DNA of 34,199 nucleotides, from NCBI GenBank assembly GCA_030830965.1, contig JAURLX010000003.1:75157-109355 (forward strand), in the 5' to 3' direction. Position numbers and translations under genes: made by a program. Positions 25,544 through 34,199 of this stretch are shown here, piece after piece. The notes under the pieces are model-generated. The model worked only from the letters and a program-made list of their open reading frames with translations. It ran no database searches and had not been told where the DNA came from. This DNA is from Verrucomicrobiota bacterium (lineage in GTDB: Bacteria; Verrucomicrobiota; Verrucomicrobiia; Opitutales; UBA953). How positions within the stretch are numbered: position 1 is the first letter of the stretch; every line of letters starts with the position of its first letter.

Positions 25544-26133
25544 GCGCGCAGTCCGTCGAGCACCCCGAGCGCGCGCAATCTCGCGACCACGAACTCGACC
25601 GGCAGGCCCATGATGGTGGAGACGGGCTCCTGATGGGCCTCGATGATGATCTCCCTGCCCTCCTGGATGCCATAGGCGCCGGCCTTGTCCAGGGTGTCCA
25701 CGAGGGCCTGGTAGCGCGCGATGTCCGCGTCGGTGAGCGGCTTGAACCGCACCCACGCCGTCACGTCGTGCGCCTCGTCGATGCCGAGCGCCGGGCAGAG
25801 CATGCAGACACCGGTGTGCACGACGTGCTCGCGCCCGGAGAGCGCGCGCAGCATCGCGGCGGACTCCGCCAGGTCGGCCGGCTTGTTGAGCGCGCGGTCG
25901 CCGAGCGCCACGGTGGTGTCGGCCCCGAGCACGAGGGCGTCGGGATGGAGCGCCGAGACCGCCGCCGCCTTGATCCGGGCGTTGTGCAGGACCATCGCCG
26001 CGGGGTCGGTGGAGGGATCCTCGTGCTCGGTCACGGCGGCGACGGCGACGGTGTGGCGCAGGCCGGCGGCGGACAGGAGCTGCGTCCGGCGAGGGGAAGC
26101 CGAGGCGAGGATGAACGGGGGCGGATTAGGCAC
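25540..26133 (-). CDS. maf: Maf-family nucleotide pyrophosphatase
   Basis: A 197-residue cytoplasmic protein. Maf proteins hydrolyse non-canonical or modified nucleoside triphosphates (for example dTTP/UTP, m7GTP) to monophosphates and have been linked to septum control. The family signature ILASASPRRTQLL (8-20) is intact, LGADTTVAL is the second conserved block, and DKAGAYGIQEG (with IIEAHQEPVSTIMGLP after it) is the third. No ATG fits; GTG 26133 gives normal Maf length, while GTG 26181 would add 16 residues not expected in the family. No clear ribosome site is seen. It is the first gene of the five-gene operon and is divergent from the pectate lyase gene across about 104 bases. Confidence 0.9.
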   Translation of the reverse strand: MPNPPPFILASASPRRTQLLSAAGLRHTVAVAAVTEHEDPSTDPAAMVLHNARIKAAAVSALHPDALVLGADTTVALGDRALNKPADLAESAAMLRALSGREHVVHTGVCMLCPALGIDEAHDVTAWVRFKPLTDADIARYQALVDTLDKAGAYGIQEGREIIIEAHQEPVSTIMGLPVEFVVARLRALGVLDGLRA

Positions 26134-26237
26134 GGACGCAATGAACCCGGTAGAGGGCCGGAAGACAACCGCAACACCCACGCACTTTCCCGGTTTTACT
26201 TGGCAGCCGCGCCACCCTAAGGTGCGGCCGCTTCCCG

Positions 26238-27272
26238 ATGCGGCACACCCTGATAATGCTCGCCCTGCTCACCGCCGGCGTCCGGCTCTCCGCCGACGAC
26301 AGCGCGAGACGCTACCTCGGCAAGCCGGACGCCTGGTTCGCGACCCCGGAGGCCAGGAAAGTCGCGGATATCATCCTGAGCTACCAGACCGACGCCGGCG
26401 GCTGGCCCAAGAACACCGACACCATCAGCAAGGCCTACGACGGCGACCGCGCCAATCTCGTCCCGACCTTCGACAACAAGGCCACGGTCGACGAACTGCG
26501 CTTCATGGCGCGCATGTTCGGCGCGACCCAGGACCAGACGTACCGTAAGTCGTTCGACCGCGGCCTGACCTACGTGCTCTCCGCCCAGTACCCGAACGGC
26601 GGCTGGCCCCAGTTCTACCCCTTGCGCAAAGGCTACTACAGCCGCATCACCTTCAACGACGGCTCCATGGCGCGGGTGCTCCAGCTTGTCCGGGAGGTCG
26701 GCGCCGAGCCGGCCTACGCGTTCGTGGAGAGCCGGACCCGCGAGGCCTGCCGGAAGGCGTTCGAGCGCGGCGTCGCCTGCATCTTGAAATGCCAGATCGT
26801 CGTCGAGGGCAGACCGACCGTATGGTGCGCACAGCACGACGAGACGACCTTCGCCCCGGCCAAGGCGCGCACCTACGAGCTGCCCTCCTTCAGCGGCAGC
26901 GAGTCGGTCGGGGTCGTGAGACTGCTCATGAGCATCGAACGCCCCTCCCCCGAGGTCCGCGCCTCCATCGAGGGCGCGGTCGCCTGGCTCGAGGCCCATC
27001 GGATCAGAGGTCAGAAGCTCGAGCCCACGCGATCCCTGCTCGGGGTCAAGGACCTGGTGATGACGCCCGACCCGTCCGCCCCGGACCTGTGGGCGCGGTT
27101 CTACGATCTGAAGTCCGGCCGGCCGTTCGTCTGCGACCGTGACGGAGTCCCCAAGGCGTCGCTTGCCGAGATCGGGCACGAACGTCGGAATGGCTACAGT
27201 TGGTTCGGGGAGTACGCACGAGATCTGCTGGCCAAGGACTACCCGGCATGGAAGAAACGGACGGGGCCATGA
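26238..27272 (+). CDS. pelA: Secreted pectate lyase, polysaccharide lyase family 10 (PelA type)
   Basis: A 344-residue secreted lyase with signal peptide MRHTLIMLALLTAGVRLSAD. PL10 hallmarks are QTDAGGWPKN (50-59), DNKATVDELRFMARMF, YPNGGWPQFYPL followed by YYSRITFNDGSMARVL, and the late block CAQHDETTFAPAKARTYELP, which supplies catalytic and calcium-binding side chains in PL10 enzymes. It cleaves de-esterified polygalacturonate by beta-elimination outside the cell. The length is close to a minimal PL10 catalytic domain, with no binding module. It is followed after 59 bases by the PSD1 cytochrome gene on the same strand. With the sulfatases it fits a carbohydrate-degrading lifestyle. Confidence 0.9.
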   Translation: MRHTLIMLALLTAGVRLSADDSARRYLGKPDAWFATPEARKVADIILSYQTDAGGWPKNTDTISKAYDGDRANLVPTFDNKATVDELRFMARMFGATQDQTYRKSFDRGLTYVLSAQYPNGGWPQFYPLRKGYYSRITFNDGSMARVLQLVREVGAEPAYAFVESRTREACRKAFERGVACILKCQIVVEGRPTVWCAQHDETTFAPAKARTYELPSFSGSESVGVVRLLMSIERPSPEVRASIEGAVAWLEAHRIRGQKLEPTRSLLGVKDLVMTPDPSAPDLWARFYDLKSGRPFVCDRDGVPKASLAEIGHERRNGYSWFGEYARDLLAKDYPAWKKRTGP

Positions 27273-27331
27273 CCCGGAACAATCCCTAGGGGGTTGCGGT
27301 CTGGTCTGTAACCCTTCAAAAATAGGAGCCG

Positions 27332-30300
27332 ATGCCCCTGCGCCCCCTCATGACGCTAGCCCTGCTGGCCTCCCAGCCGCTCGCGGCCGGGGAGGAGACG
27401 GCCGAGAAGGCGCTGGGCATCCTCGACCGGCGCTGCTTCGAGTGCCACAGCCATTCGGCCGGCAAGAACAAGGGCGGATTGGTCATGGATGCCCCGCAGG
27501 GCCTCTCGGTCGGCGGAGAATCCGGAGCCGCCTTGGTAGCGGGCAAGCCGGAGGACAGTCTGTTCATCGAGCGGATACTCTCCACCGACAAGGACGAGAT
27601 GATGCCGCCGAAGGGCGAAAGGCTCACCGAGGAAGAAGTGTCGACGGTCAAAGCCTGGGTCGCCGCGGGCGCCAAGTGGCCCGCCAGCCGTGCCACAAGG
27701 GCGACCAGCGCCAAGTACCTTCCCGGACGGATCAACGACGAGGACCGCGCCTGGTGGGCCTACCGTCCGGTCGTCCGGGCCGAGATCCCCGCCCCCGCCC
27801 TGCCCTCCACCGGCCCCAACCCCGTCGACCGGTTCATCGACCGACGACTCGCCAAGGAGGGCCTGACTCCGGCGCCCGAGGCCGCGCGCGCCGCGCTCGT
27901 CCGCCGCGTGACCTTCGACGTCACCGGACTCCCGCCCTCGCCCGAGGAGGTCGAGGCCTTCGTCAAGGACGCGTCGCCGGACGCCTATGAGCGCCTCGTC
28001 GACCGGCTGCTCGCCTCCCGCGGCTTCGCCGAGCGCAACGCCCGCGTCTGGCTCGACCTCGTCCGCTACGCCGACAGCGACGGCTACCGCGCCGACGACT
28101 ACCGCCCGACGGCGTGGCGCTACCGCGACTACGTCATCCGATCCCTGCATTCCAACAAGCCGTACGACCGCTTCCTGCAGGAGCAGGTCGCCGGCGACGA
28201 ACTCTTCCCCGGGGACCCCGACGCGCTCACGGGCACGGGCTTCCTGCACCACTGGATCTACGAGTACAACCTGCGCGACGCGCGCGGCCAGTGGACCACC
28301 ATCCTCAACGACGTGACCGACACCGTGGGCGACGCCCTGCTCGGCGCCGGCATGCAGTGCGCCCGCTGCCACGACCACAAGTTCGACCCCATCCTGCAGC
28401 GGGACTACTTCGCCCTGCGCGCCTTCTTCTCCAACATCCTGCCCGTAGAGGACCGTGCGGCATGGACGAAGGAGGAGTCGGAGGCCCACGCCCGACGGCT
28501 CGCCGACTGGGAGAAGAAGACCGCCGCGACAAGGGAGGAGATCGCCAAGATCGAGCAGCCCTACCGTGAGAAGGCGACCGCCAAGTCGGTCGCCATGTTC
28601 CCCGAGGACATCCAGGCGATGATCAACAAGCCGGCCGCCGAGCGCACGCCGATCGAGGCCCAGCTCGCCGCGCTCGCCTGGCGCCAGGTCGACTACGAAT
28701 TCGCCCGTCTCGACCGCGTCATCAAGGGGGAGAACCGCACCCGCCTGGACGAACTCCGCAAGAAGCTGGCTGAGCTGGACGCCGAGAAGCCGGCCGACCC
28801 TCCCTACGTGCTCTCCATCCGCGAGCCCGCCCGGTCGGCCTCCCCCGTGACGATCCCCAAGAAGACGTCCGCCATCGAGCCCGCCTTCCTGTCCGTGCTC
28901 AGCCCGGCCGTCCCGGCCGCCCCCGCCGTGATCCCGCCCGCGCCCGAAGGCGTGGAATCCTCGGGACGGCGGTCCGTCTTCGCCCGCTGGCTGACGCGCC
29001 CAGAAAACCCGTTCACCGCGCGGCTGGCCATGAACCGACTGTGGCAGCAGTACTTCCGCCGCGGCCTCACCCCCCACGCCAGCGACTTCGGCCGGCTGGG
29101 CGAGCCGCCCTCGCACCCCGAGCTGCTCGACTGGCTCGCCTCCGAGTTCGTCCGCCTGGGCTGGGACGTGAAGGCGATGCACCGGCTCGTCCTCACCAGC
29201 GCGGCCTACCGGCGCTCCTCGGAACACCCCGACCCCGCCGCCGGCCGCACCAAGGACCCGCTCAACGTCCTTGTCTGGCGCTTCCAACCCCAACGTCTGG
29301 AGGCCGAGCAGATCCGCGACGCGCTCTTCGCGGCCTGCGGCGACCTCGACGACAGGAAGCAAGGGGGCGAAGGCGTGCTCTTCTCGGCCCCTGTCCGCAG
29401 CATCTACACCCGCGCGATCCGCAACAACCGCGACCCGCTGATGGACGTCTTTGACGCGCCCGAGTGGTTCAACTCGTCTTCGTCGCGGCCCGTCACCACC
29501 ACACCCATCCAGTCGCTGCTGCTCCTGAACAGCCCCTTTATGCTCAAGCGCGGCGAAGCCCTCGCCCGAAGGCTGCGGGCCGAGCTGCCCCGGGGCGCGC
29601 CGGAACAGCTCGTGGCGCGGGCCTACGCCATCCTCCATGCGCGTGCGCCCACCGCGAAGGAGACGGAGCGGGGGGCCGCCTTCATCCGGAAGAACACCTC
29701 GAGCAAGCCCGCAGCGGAGACCGCGGCCGCCGCCTTCACGCCCGAGAAGATCCCCAACCGGGACGGACAGGCCGCCCGGCTGGAGCTCGACCACCGCACC
29801 CCCTTCCTGGCGGCGGGCACCGAGGGCCTTGACCTGTCCAAGGGCTTCACCGTGGAGGCCGTGATCGTGCCGCGCTCGGTCAGCGACACCGGCGCGCTGC
29901 GCGTCATCGTCGCCAAGGGCTCAGGCTCCTCCAAGGAGTCCTACTGGCAGCTCGGCATCACGGGCATGCGTTCGCGCCGTGCCCCGATGGTGCTGGCGCT
30001 CCAGGCCTATGGCACGCTGCAGGACGGCTCCTTCGGCGAGGCGGTGCACTTCTCCGGGCTGCGCATCGAGATGAACAAGCCCTACTTCGTCTCGGCCGCC
30101 GTCCGTTATGCGGCCGCCGGCGCGCCCGGGGAGGTGACCTTCGCGGTGAAGGACCTTTCGAACGACGACGAGCCCCTGCTTGTCGACAAGGTGCCGAGCA
30201 GTCTCGCCGCGCTGCCCGCCAACCCGCTGCCCGTCAGCCTGGGCGGCCGGGCCTCCTCCTTGGCCTCCGGCTTCCACGGAGCGCTCGACGACGTGCGCAT

Positions 30301-30567
30301 CAGCTCGGGCGCCCTCGGCACGGGCGACCTGCTCTTCACCAGCGAGGATCCGAGCCCGCGCACGCTGGGCTTCTGGCGCTTCGAGAGCAAGGCAGGCGTG
30401 ATGTCGGACTCCTCCGGCCGCAGCCACGGGCTCTCCATGGGCGTACCGGCGGCGAAGAAGGACGCCCGGCCGTCGAGCGCGGCGTCCGCGCCCCTCTCCG
30501 CCGAGGACCGCTCCCTGGCGGCCTTCTGCCACGCGATGCTCAACGGCTCCGAGTTCCTCTACCTCGA

Positions 30568-30571
<4 letters not shown>
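27332..30571 (+). CDS. PSD1-type cytochrome (DUF1549/DUF1553) with inserted LamG domain
   Basis: A 1079-residue exported protein. It has a signal peptide (LMTLALLASQPLAAG) and an N-terminal cytochrome c-like domain with C35-FE-C38-H39 (the PSC1-type region). DUF1549 covers about residues 160-370, with a second CxxCH at C343-AR-C346-H347 inside CARCHDHKFDPI. DUF1553 begins near 540 (WLTRPENPFTARLAMNRLWQ). The DUF1553 C-terminal signature is displaced to the very end (SLAAFCHAMLNGSEFLYLE, 1061-1079), because about 235 residues of LamG/concanavalin-like sandwich (about 803-1036) interrupt the domain. These proteins are abundant in Planctomycetes and Verrucomicrobia and their electron partners are unknown. 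A good AGGAG lies 3 bases before ATG. The stop overlaps the DUF1501 gene as ATGA. Confidence 0.88.
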
Positions 30572-31998
<1,427 letters not shown>

Positions 31999-32033
31999 GC
32001 GGGGCGCGTATCCCGGCCCGACCGTCCCTGCCG

Positions 32034-33188
32034 CTATCTGCTGGCGATTCTCGTCAGCTTCTCCCCCGCCGCCCTCAAGGTCTCTTCCTTCTTGGCGAAG
32101 TGGAAACGAACGTAACGATGCTCGGGCTCGCGGAAGAAGGATGATCCGGGCACGCCGGCCACGCCGACCTCCCGGATCAGCCACTCGGCGGCCTCGGTGT
32201 CGGTCCTGAATCCCAGCGGCGAGACGTCGAGCAAGGTGTAGTAGGCCCCCTGCGGCACGGTGCAGGTCAGGCCGGTGCGGGCGAGGACGTCGAGGAAGAG
32301 GTCCCGCTTGGCGGCGTAGGACGCCAGCAGGCCTTCATAATAGGATCCCGGCAGCTCCAGGCCCGCCACGGCGGCCTCCTGCAACGGCGCGGCGGCCCCG
32401 ACGGTCAGGAAATCATGCACTTTCCTCACCTGCTCGATGACGGCGGGCGCGGCCTGGACGTACCCGAGCCGCCAGCCGGTGATGGAGTAGGTCTTGGAAA
32501 GCGAATTGCAGGTGATGGTGCGCTCAAAGGCGCCCGGCAGCGAGGCGCAATGCACGTGCTCACCCGGTCGATAGACGATGTGCTCGTAGGGCTCGTCGGT
32601 GATCACGAAGGCGTCGTGCTTCTCTGCGAGCGCCAGGATCTCCAGCAGCTCGGCACGGGTGAAGACCTTGCCGCAGGGGTTGGAGGGGTTGCAGACGATG
32701 ATCGCCTTGGGCCCCTGCGCGAAGGCGCGCGCAAGCTCCGCGGGATCGTAGGAAAAGTCCGGCGCGCGCAGGTGGACATAGATGGGTTCGGCGCCGGAGA
32801 GGATGGCGTCCGCGGCGTAGTTCTCGTAGAAGGGCGAGAAGACCACCACCTTGTCGCCCGGATCGCACACGGCCATCATGGAGGCCATCATCGCCTCGGT
32901 GCTGCCGCAGGTGACGACGAAATGCCGGTCGGGGTCGAGGTCGAGGCCGGTGAAGCGGCGTACCTTGCCGGCGAGGGCCTGACGGAACCGCGGGGCGCCC
33001 CAGGTGACGGCATACTGATGGTGCGGGCCGCGCGTGGCCCGCTCCAGGGCGGAGAGGAGAGCCTCCGGCGGGTCGAAATCAGGAAAGCCCTGGGAGAGGT
33101 TGATCGCGCCGTGCCGGTTGGCCAGGCGGGTCATGCCCCGGATGACCGATTCGGTAAATCCGGCGAGTCTGCGGGCGGTCCTAGGCAT
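32034..33188 (-). CDS. Class I/II pyridoxal-phosphate aminotransferase (YbdL/kynurenine-type)
   Basis: A 384-residue fold-type I aminotransferase. INLSQGFPDFDPP (29-41) is characteristic of the methionine/kynurenine/glutamine aminotransferase branch (YbdL, KAT). Cofactor residues are D198 and Y201 in TDEPYEH, the N-rich loop CNPSNPCGK (166-174), and the Schiff-base lysine K232 in SLSKTYSITGWRLGY. YVRFHFA near the end supplies the carboxylate-binding arginine. It should transfer amino groups between an aromatic or sulfur amino acid and a 2-oxo acid in the cytoplasm. The exact substrate cannot be chosen. It is transcribed alone, convergent with DUF1501 and divergent from the LamG gene. Confidence 0.88.
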   Translation of the reverse strand: MPRTARRLAGFTESVIRGMTRLANRHGAINLSQGFPDFDPPEALLSALERATRGPHHQYAVTWGAPRFRQALAGKVRRFTGLDLDPDRHFVVTCGSTEAMMASMMAVCDPGDKVVVFSPFYENYAADAILSGAEPIYVHLRAPDFSYDPAELARAFAQGPKAIIVCNPSNPCGKVFTRAELLEILALAEKHDAFVITDEPYEHIVYRPGEHVHCASLPGAFERTITCNSLSKTYSITGWRLGYVQAAPAVIEQVRKVHDFLTVGAAAPLQEAAVAGLELPGSYYEGLLASYAAKRDLFLDVLARTGLTCTVPQGAYYTLLDVSPLGFRTDTEAAEWLIREVGVAGVPGSSFFREPEHRYVRFHFAKKEETLRAAGEKLTRIASR

Positions 33189-33351
33189 GGCTCAGCGTAG
33201 GGCCCGGAGACGAGGCGCCGCAATCATGGGAAAAAGACGGTGGACCGAGCCTTTCGCCGGCCAGTTTTATCGTGTCAAAAGTCGTCGGATTTGAGAGCAT
33301 CATCCCAGCCGTCGGACAGGAACCCCTCCCGACCGGCGTTGTCCCAAAATC
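33189..33351. promoter_or_regulatory. 163-base divergent intergenic region
   Basis: The longest gene-free stretch in the window, between the aminotransferase start and the LamG protein start, so it must hold both promoters. It contains an AT-richer core around 33264-33285 (TTTTATCGTGTCAAAAG). I cannot assign a convincing -35/-10 pair, and the one short frame in it (33226-33294, 22 codons) has no features. Confidence 0.3.
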
Positions 33352-34199
33352 ATGCCCTTTTTCCGCAGTTCATCCCTTCTTGTGGCAAGCCTGTGGCTTA
33401 CGCCGCTGACGGCCCGGGAACAGGCCTGGACGTTCGACGCCGAGACGGGCGGCCTCCGCGCCGAGGGCAAGGTCGAGCTGGGCCAGCCGGGCCCTCGCCG
33501 CCCGGACTATCCCGGCTTCGCCCAGACGAACCGGGCGGTGCGTCTCGACGGCAAGGGCGCACGCCTGATCGTCGAAGACCCCGGTGCGGACAGCGTGTTC
33601 GACTTCACCAATGGCGACGCGATCACCCTCGAGGCCTGGGTGAAGCTCGACGGCATCCGCAAGGGCGAGAACGTCTACCTCATCGGCAAGGGCCGTACGG
33701 ATCCCAAGGCGGCCGCGCCCAACAACCAGAACTGGGCGCTGCGCCTGCGCGAGATGTACGGCTCGGCCTGCGTGAGTTTCCTCTTCGCCTCTCCCAAGGG
33801 ACCGCGTGAGGTCGACTGGCACCGCTGGACGACCGTATCAGGCCTGCGGAACGACGGCCGGTGGCACCATGTGGCGGTCAGCTACGTCTTCGGCAAGCCG
33901 GAGAGCGTGAGGGCGTTCATCGACGGCAAGGCGATGAAGGGCGCCTGGGACATGTCCGGCGCCAGCGCCGACGCCCCGGTGGTCGACGACGCGCCGGTCT
34001 GGATCGGCTCCTCGATGGGCGGCAATGTCGGCAGCAGCTTCAAGGGCTGGATCGACGAGGTCACGGTGCGCCGCACGGCGGTCCCTGAGAAGGAGCTGTC
34101 GGCCCGCTTCGTCACCACGCTGCCCCCGATCCCTGAAAAGCAGCTCGCGGCGATGGGCCCCAGCCCCAACGCCGGCAACGACAGCCTCGGCGGAACCGC
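33352..34199 (+). CDS. Exported LamG-domain protein, 5' portion only
   Basis: The frame opens at ATG 33352 and stays open to the last base, so at least 282 codons are present and the 3' end is missing. A signal peptide (SSSLLVASLWLTPLTARE) is followed by a LamG/concanavalin A-like jelly roll of about 225 residues. Typical strands are AVRLDGKGARLIVEDP, AITLEAWVKLDG, NWALRLRE, DGRWHHVAVSYVFGKPESVR, VWIGSSMGG and FKGWIDEVTVRRTAVPEKEL, the last being the usual closing segment. This fold binds carbohydrates or proteins and is very common in Verrucomicrobia and Planctomycetes exported proteins. What follows the domain (LPPIPEKQLAAMG...) is too short to identify; a DUF1553-type or hydrolase partner domain is possible. 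Transcription is divergent from the aminotransferase. Confidence 0.85.
   Translation, partial: MPFFRSSSLLVASLWLTPLTAREQAWTFDAETGGLRAEGKVELGQPGPRRPDYPGFAQTNRAVRLDGKGARLIVEDPGADSVFDFTNGDAITLEAWVKLDGIRKGENVYLIGKGRTDPKAAAPNNQNWALRLREMYGSACVSFLFASPKGPREVDWHRWTTVSGLRNDGRWHHVAVSYVFGKPESVRAFIDGKAMKGAWDMSGASADAPVVDDAPVWIGSSMGGNVGSSFKGWIDEVTVRRTAVPEKELSARFVTTLPPIPEKQLAAMGPSPNAGNDSLGGT

Noticed and set aside
27283-27317. Hairpin GGGTT/AACCC between the pectate lyase and PSD1 genes
   Set aside because: A 5-bp stem with a 14-base loop and no T tract; not supported as a terminator or riboswitch.
27356-29794. Long minus-strand open frame of 812 codons
   Set aside because: It lies antisense to the PSD1 gene, which has recognisable domains throughout; composition is that of a reverse-strand shadow.
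33226-33294. 22-codon frame in the divergent intergenic region
   Set aside because: No transmembrane or other feature, no ribosome site, and it is expected by chance.

Overview
The window is a dense, GC-rich stretch of a bacterial chromosome. Its gene content points to the Verrucomicrobiota, probably an Opitutales-like lineage. The evidence is a PSD1-type cytochrome (DUF1549/DUF1553) paired with a Tat-exported DUF1501 protein, two secreted Cys-type sulfatases, a family 10 pectate lyase, a ThuA protein, LamG modules and a large pseudopilin-like protein resembling Verru_Chthon cassette protein A. The lineage is inferred from gene families, not from a marker gene. I saw no rRNA, tRNA, IS element, phage gene or CRISPR array. 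No stretch longer than about 165 bases lacks a gene.

Layout, left to right. At 1-185 is the 3' end of a comM/yifB gene, followed by a secreted ThuA protein that ends at a good intrinsic terminator. A four-gene minus-strand operon (5976 down to 1342) reads PhoD-like phosphatase, sulfatase, Gfo/Idh/MocA oxidoreductase, gluconokinase, and looks like a catabolic set for sulfated or phosphorylated sugars. Divergent from it is a DapF-family epimerase whose two catalytic cysteines are both serine. A plus-strand operon (6971-12863) reads SWIM-SNF2 helicase, TatC with an acidic tail, a secreted CxxC protein, a polyprenyl diphosphate synthase and a 34-codon membrane microprotein. Then come a DUF192 lipoprotein and a methyltransferase, and a minus-strand group of Bax-inhibitor-1-like protein, second sulfatase and esterase.

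At 17411-19807 is a lone Verru_Chthon-A-like surface protein of visibly lower GC. It is divergent from a plus-strand unit of two tandem LuxR-type response regulators and a translationally coupled secreted HELAH metalloprotein. A tightly overlapping minus-strand operon (26133 down to 22028) reads Maf, mutarotase-like protein, TonB-like protein, RluA-family pseudouridine synthase, EI24 membrane protein. The right end holds a pectate lyase, the PSD1 cytochrome with a LamG domain inserted in DUF1553, its overlapping DUF1501 partner, a class I aminotransferase and the start of another LamG protein that runs off the window.

Taken together this looks like a polysaccharide-degrading PVC bacterium: secreted sulfatases, lyase and LamG/PSD1 proteins act outside the cytoplasm, TatC exports the twin-arginine DUF1501 protein, and a TonB-like protein could energise outer-membrane uptake. 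The observations most worth follow-up are the Ser/Ser DapF homologue, the orphan Verru_Chthon-like protein beside the twin regulators, and the LamG insertion in PSD1.
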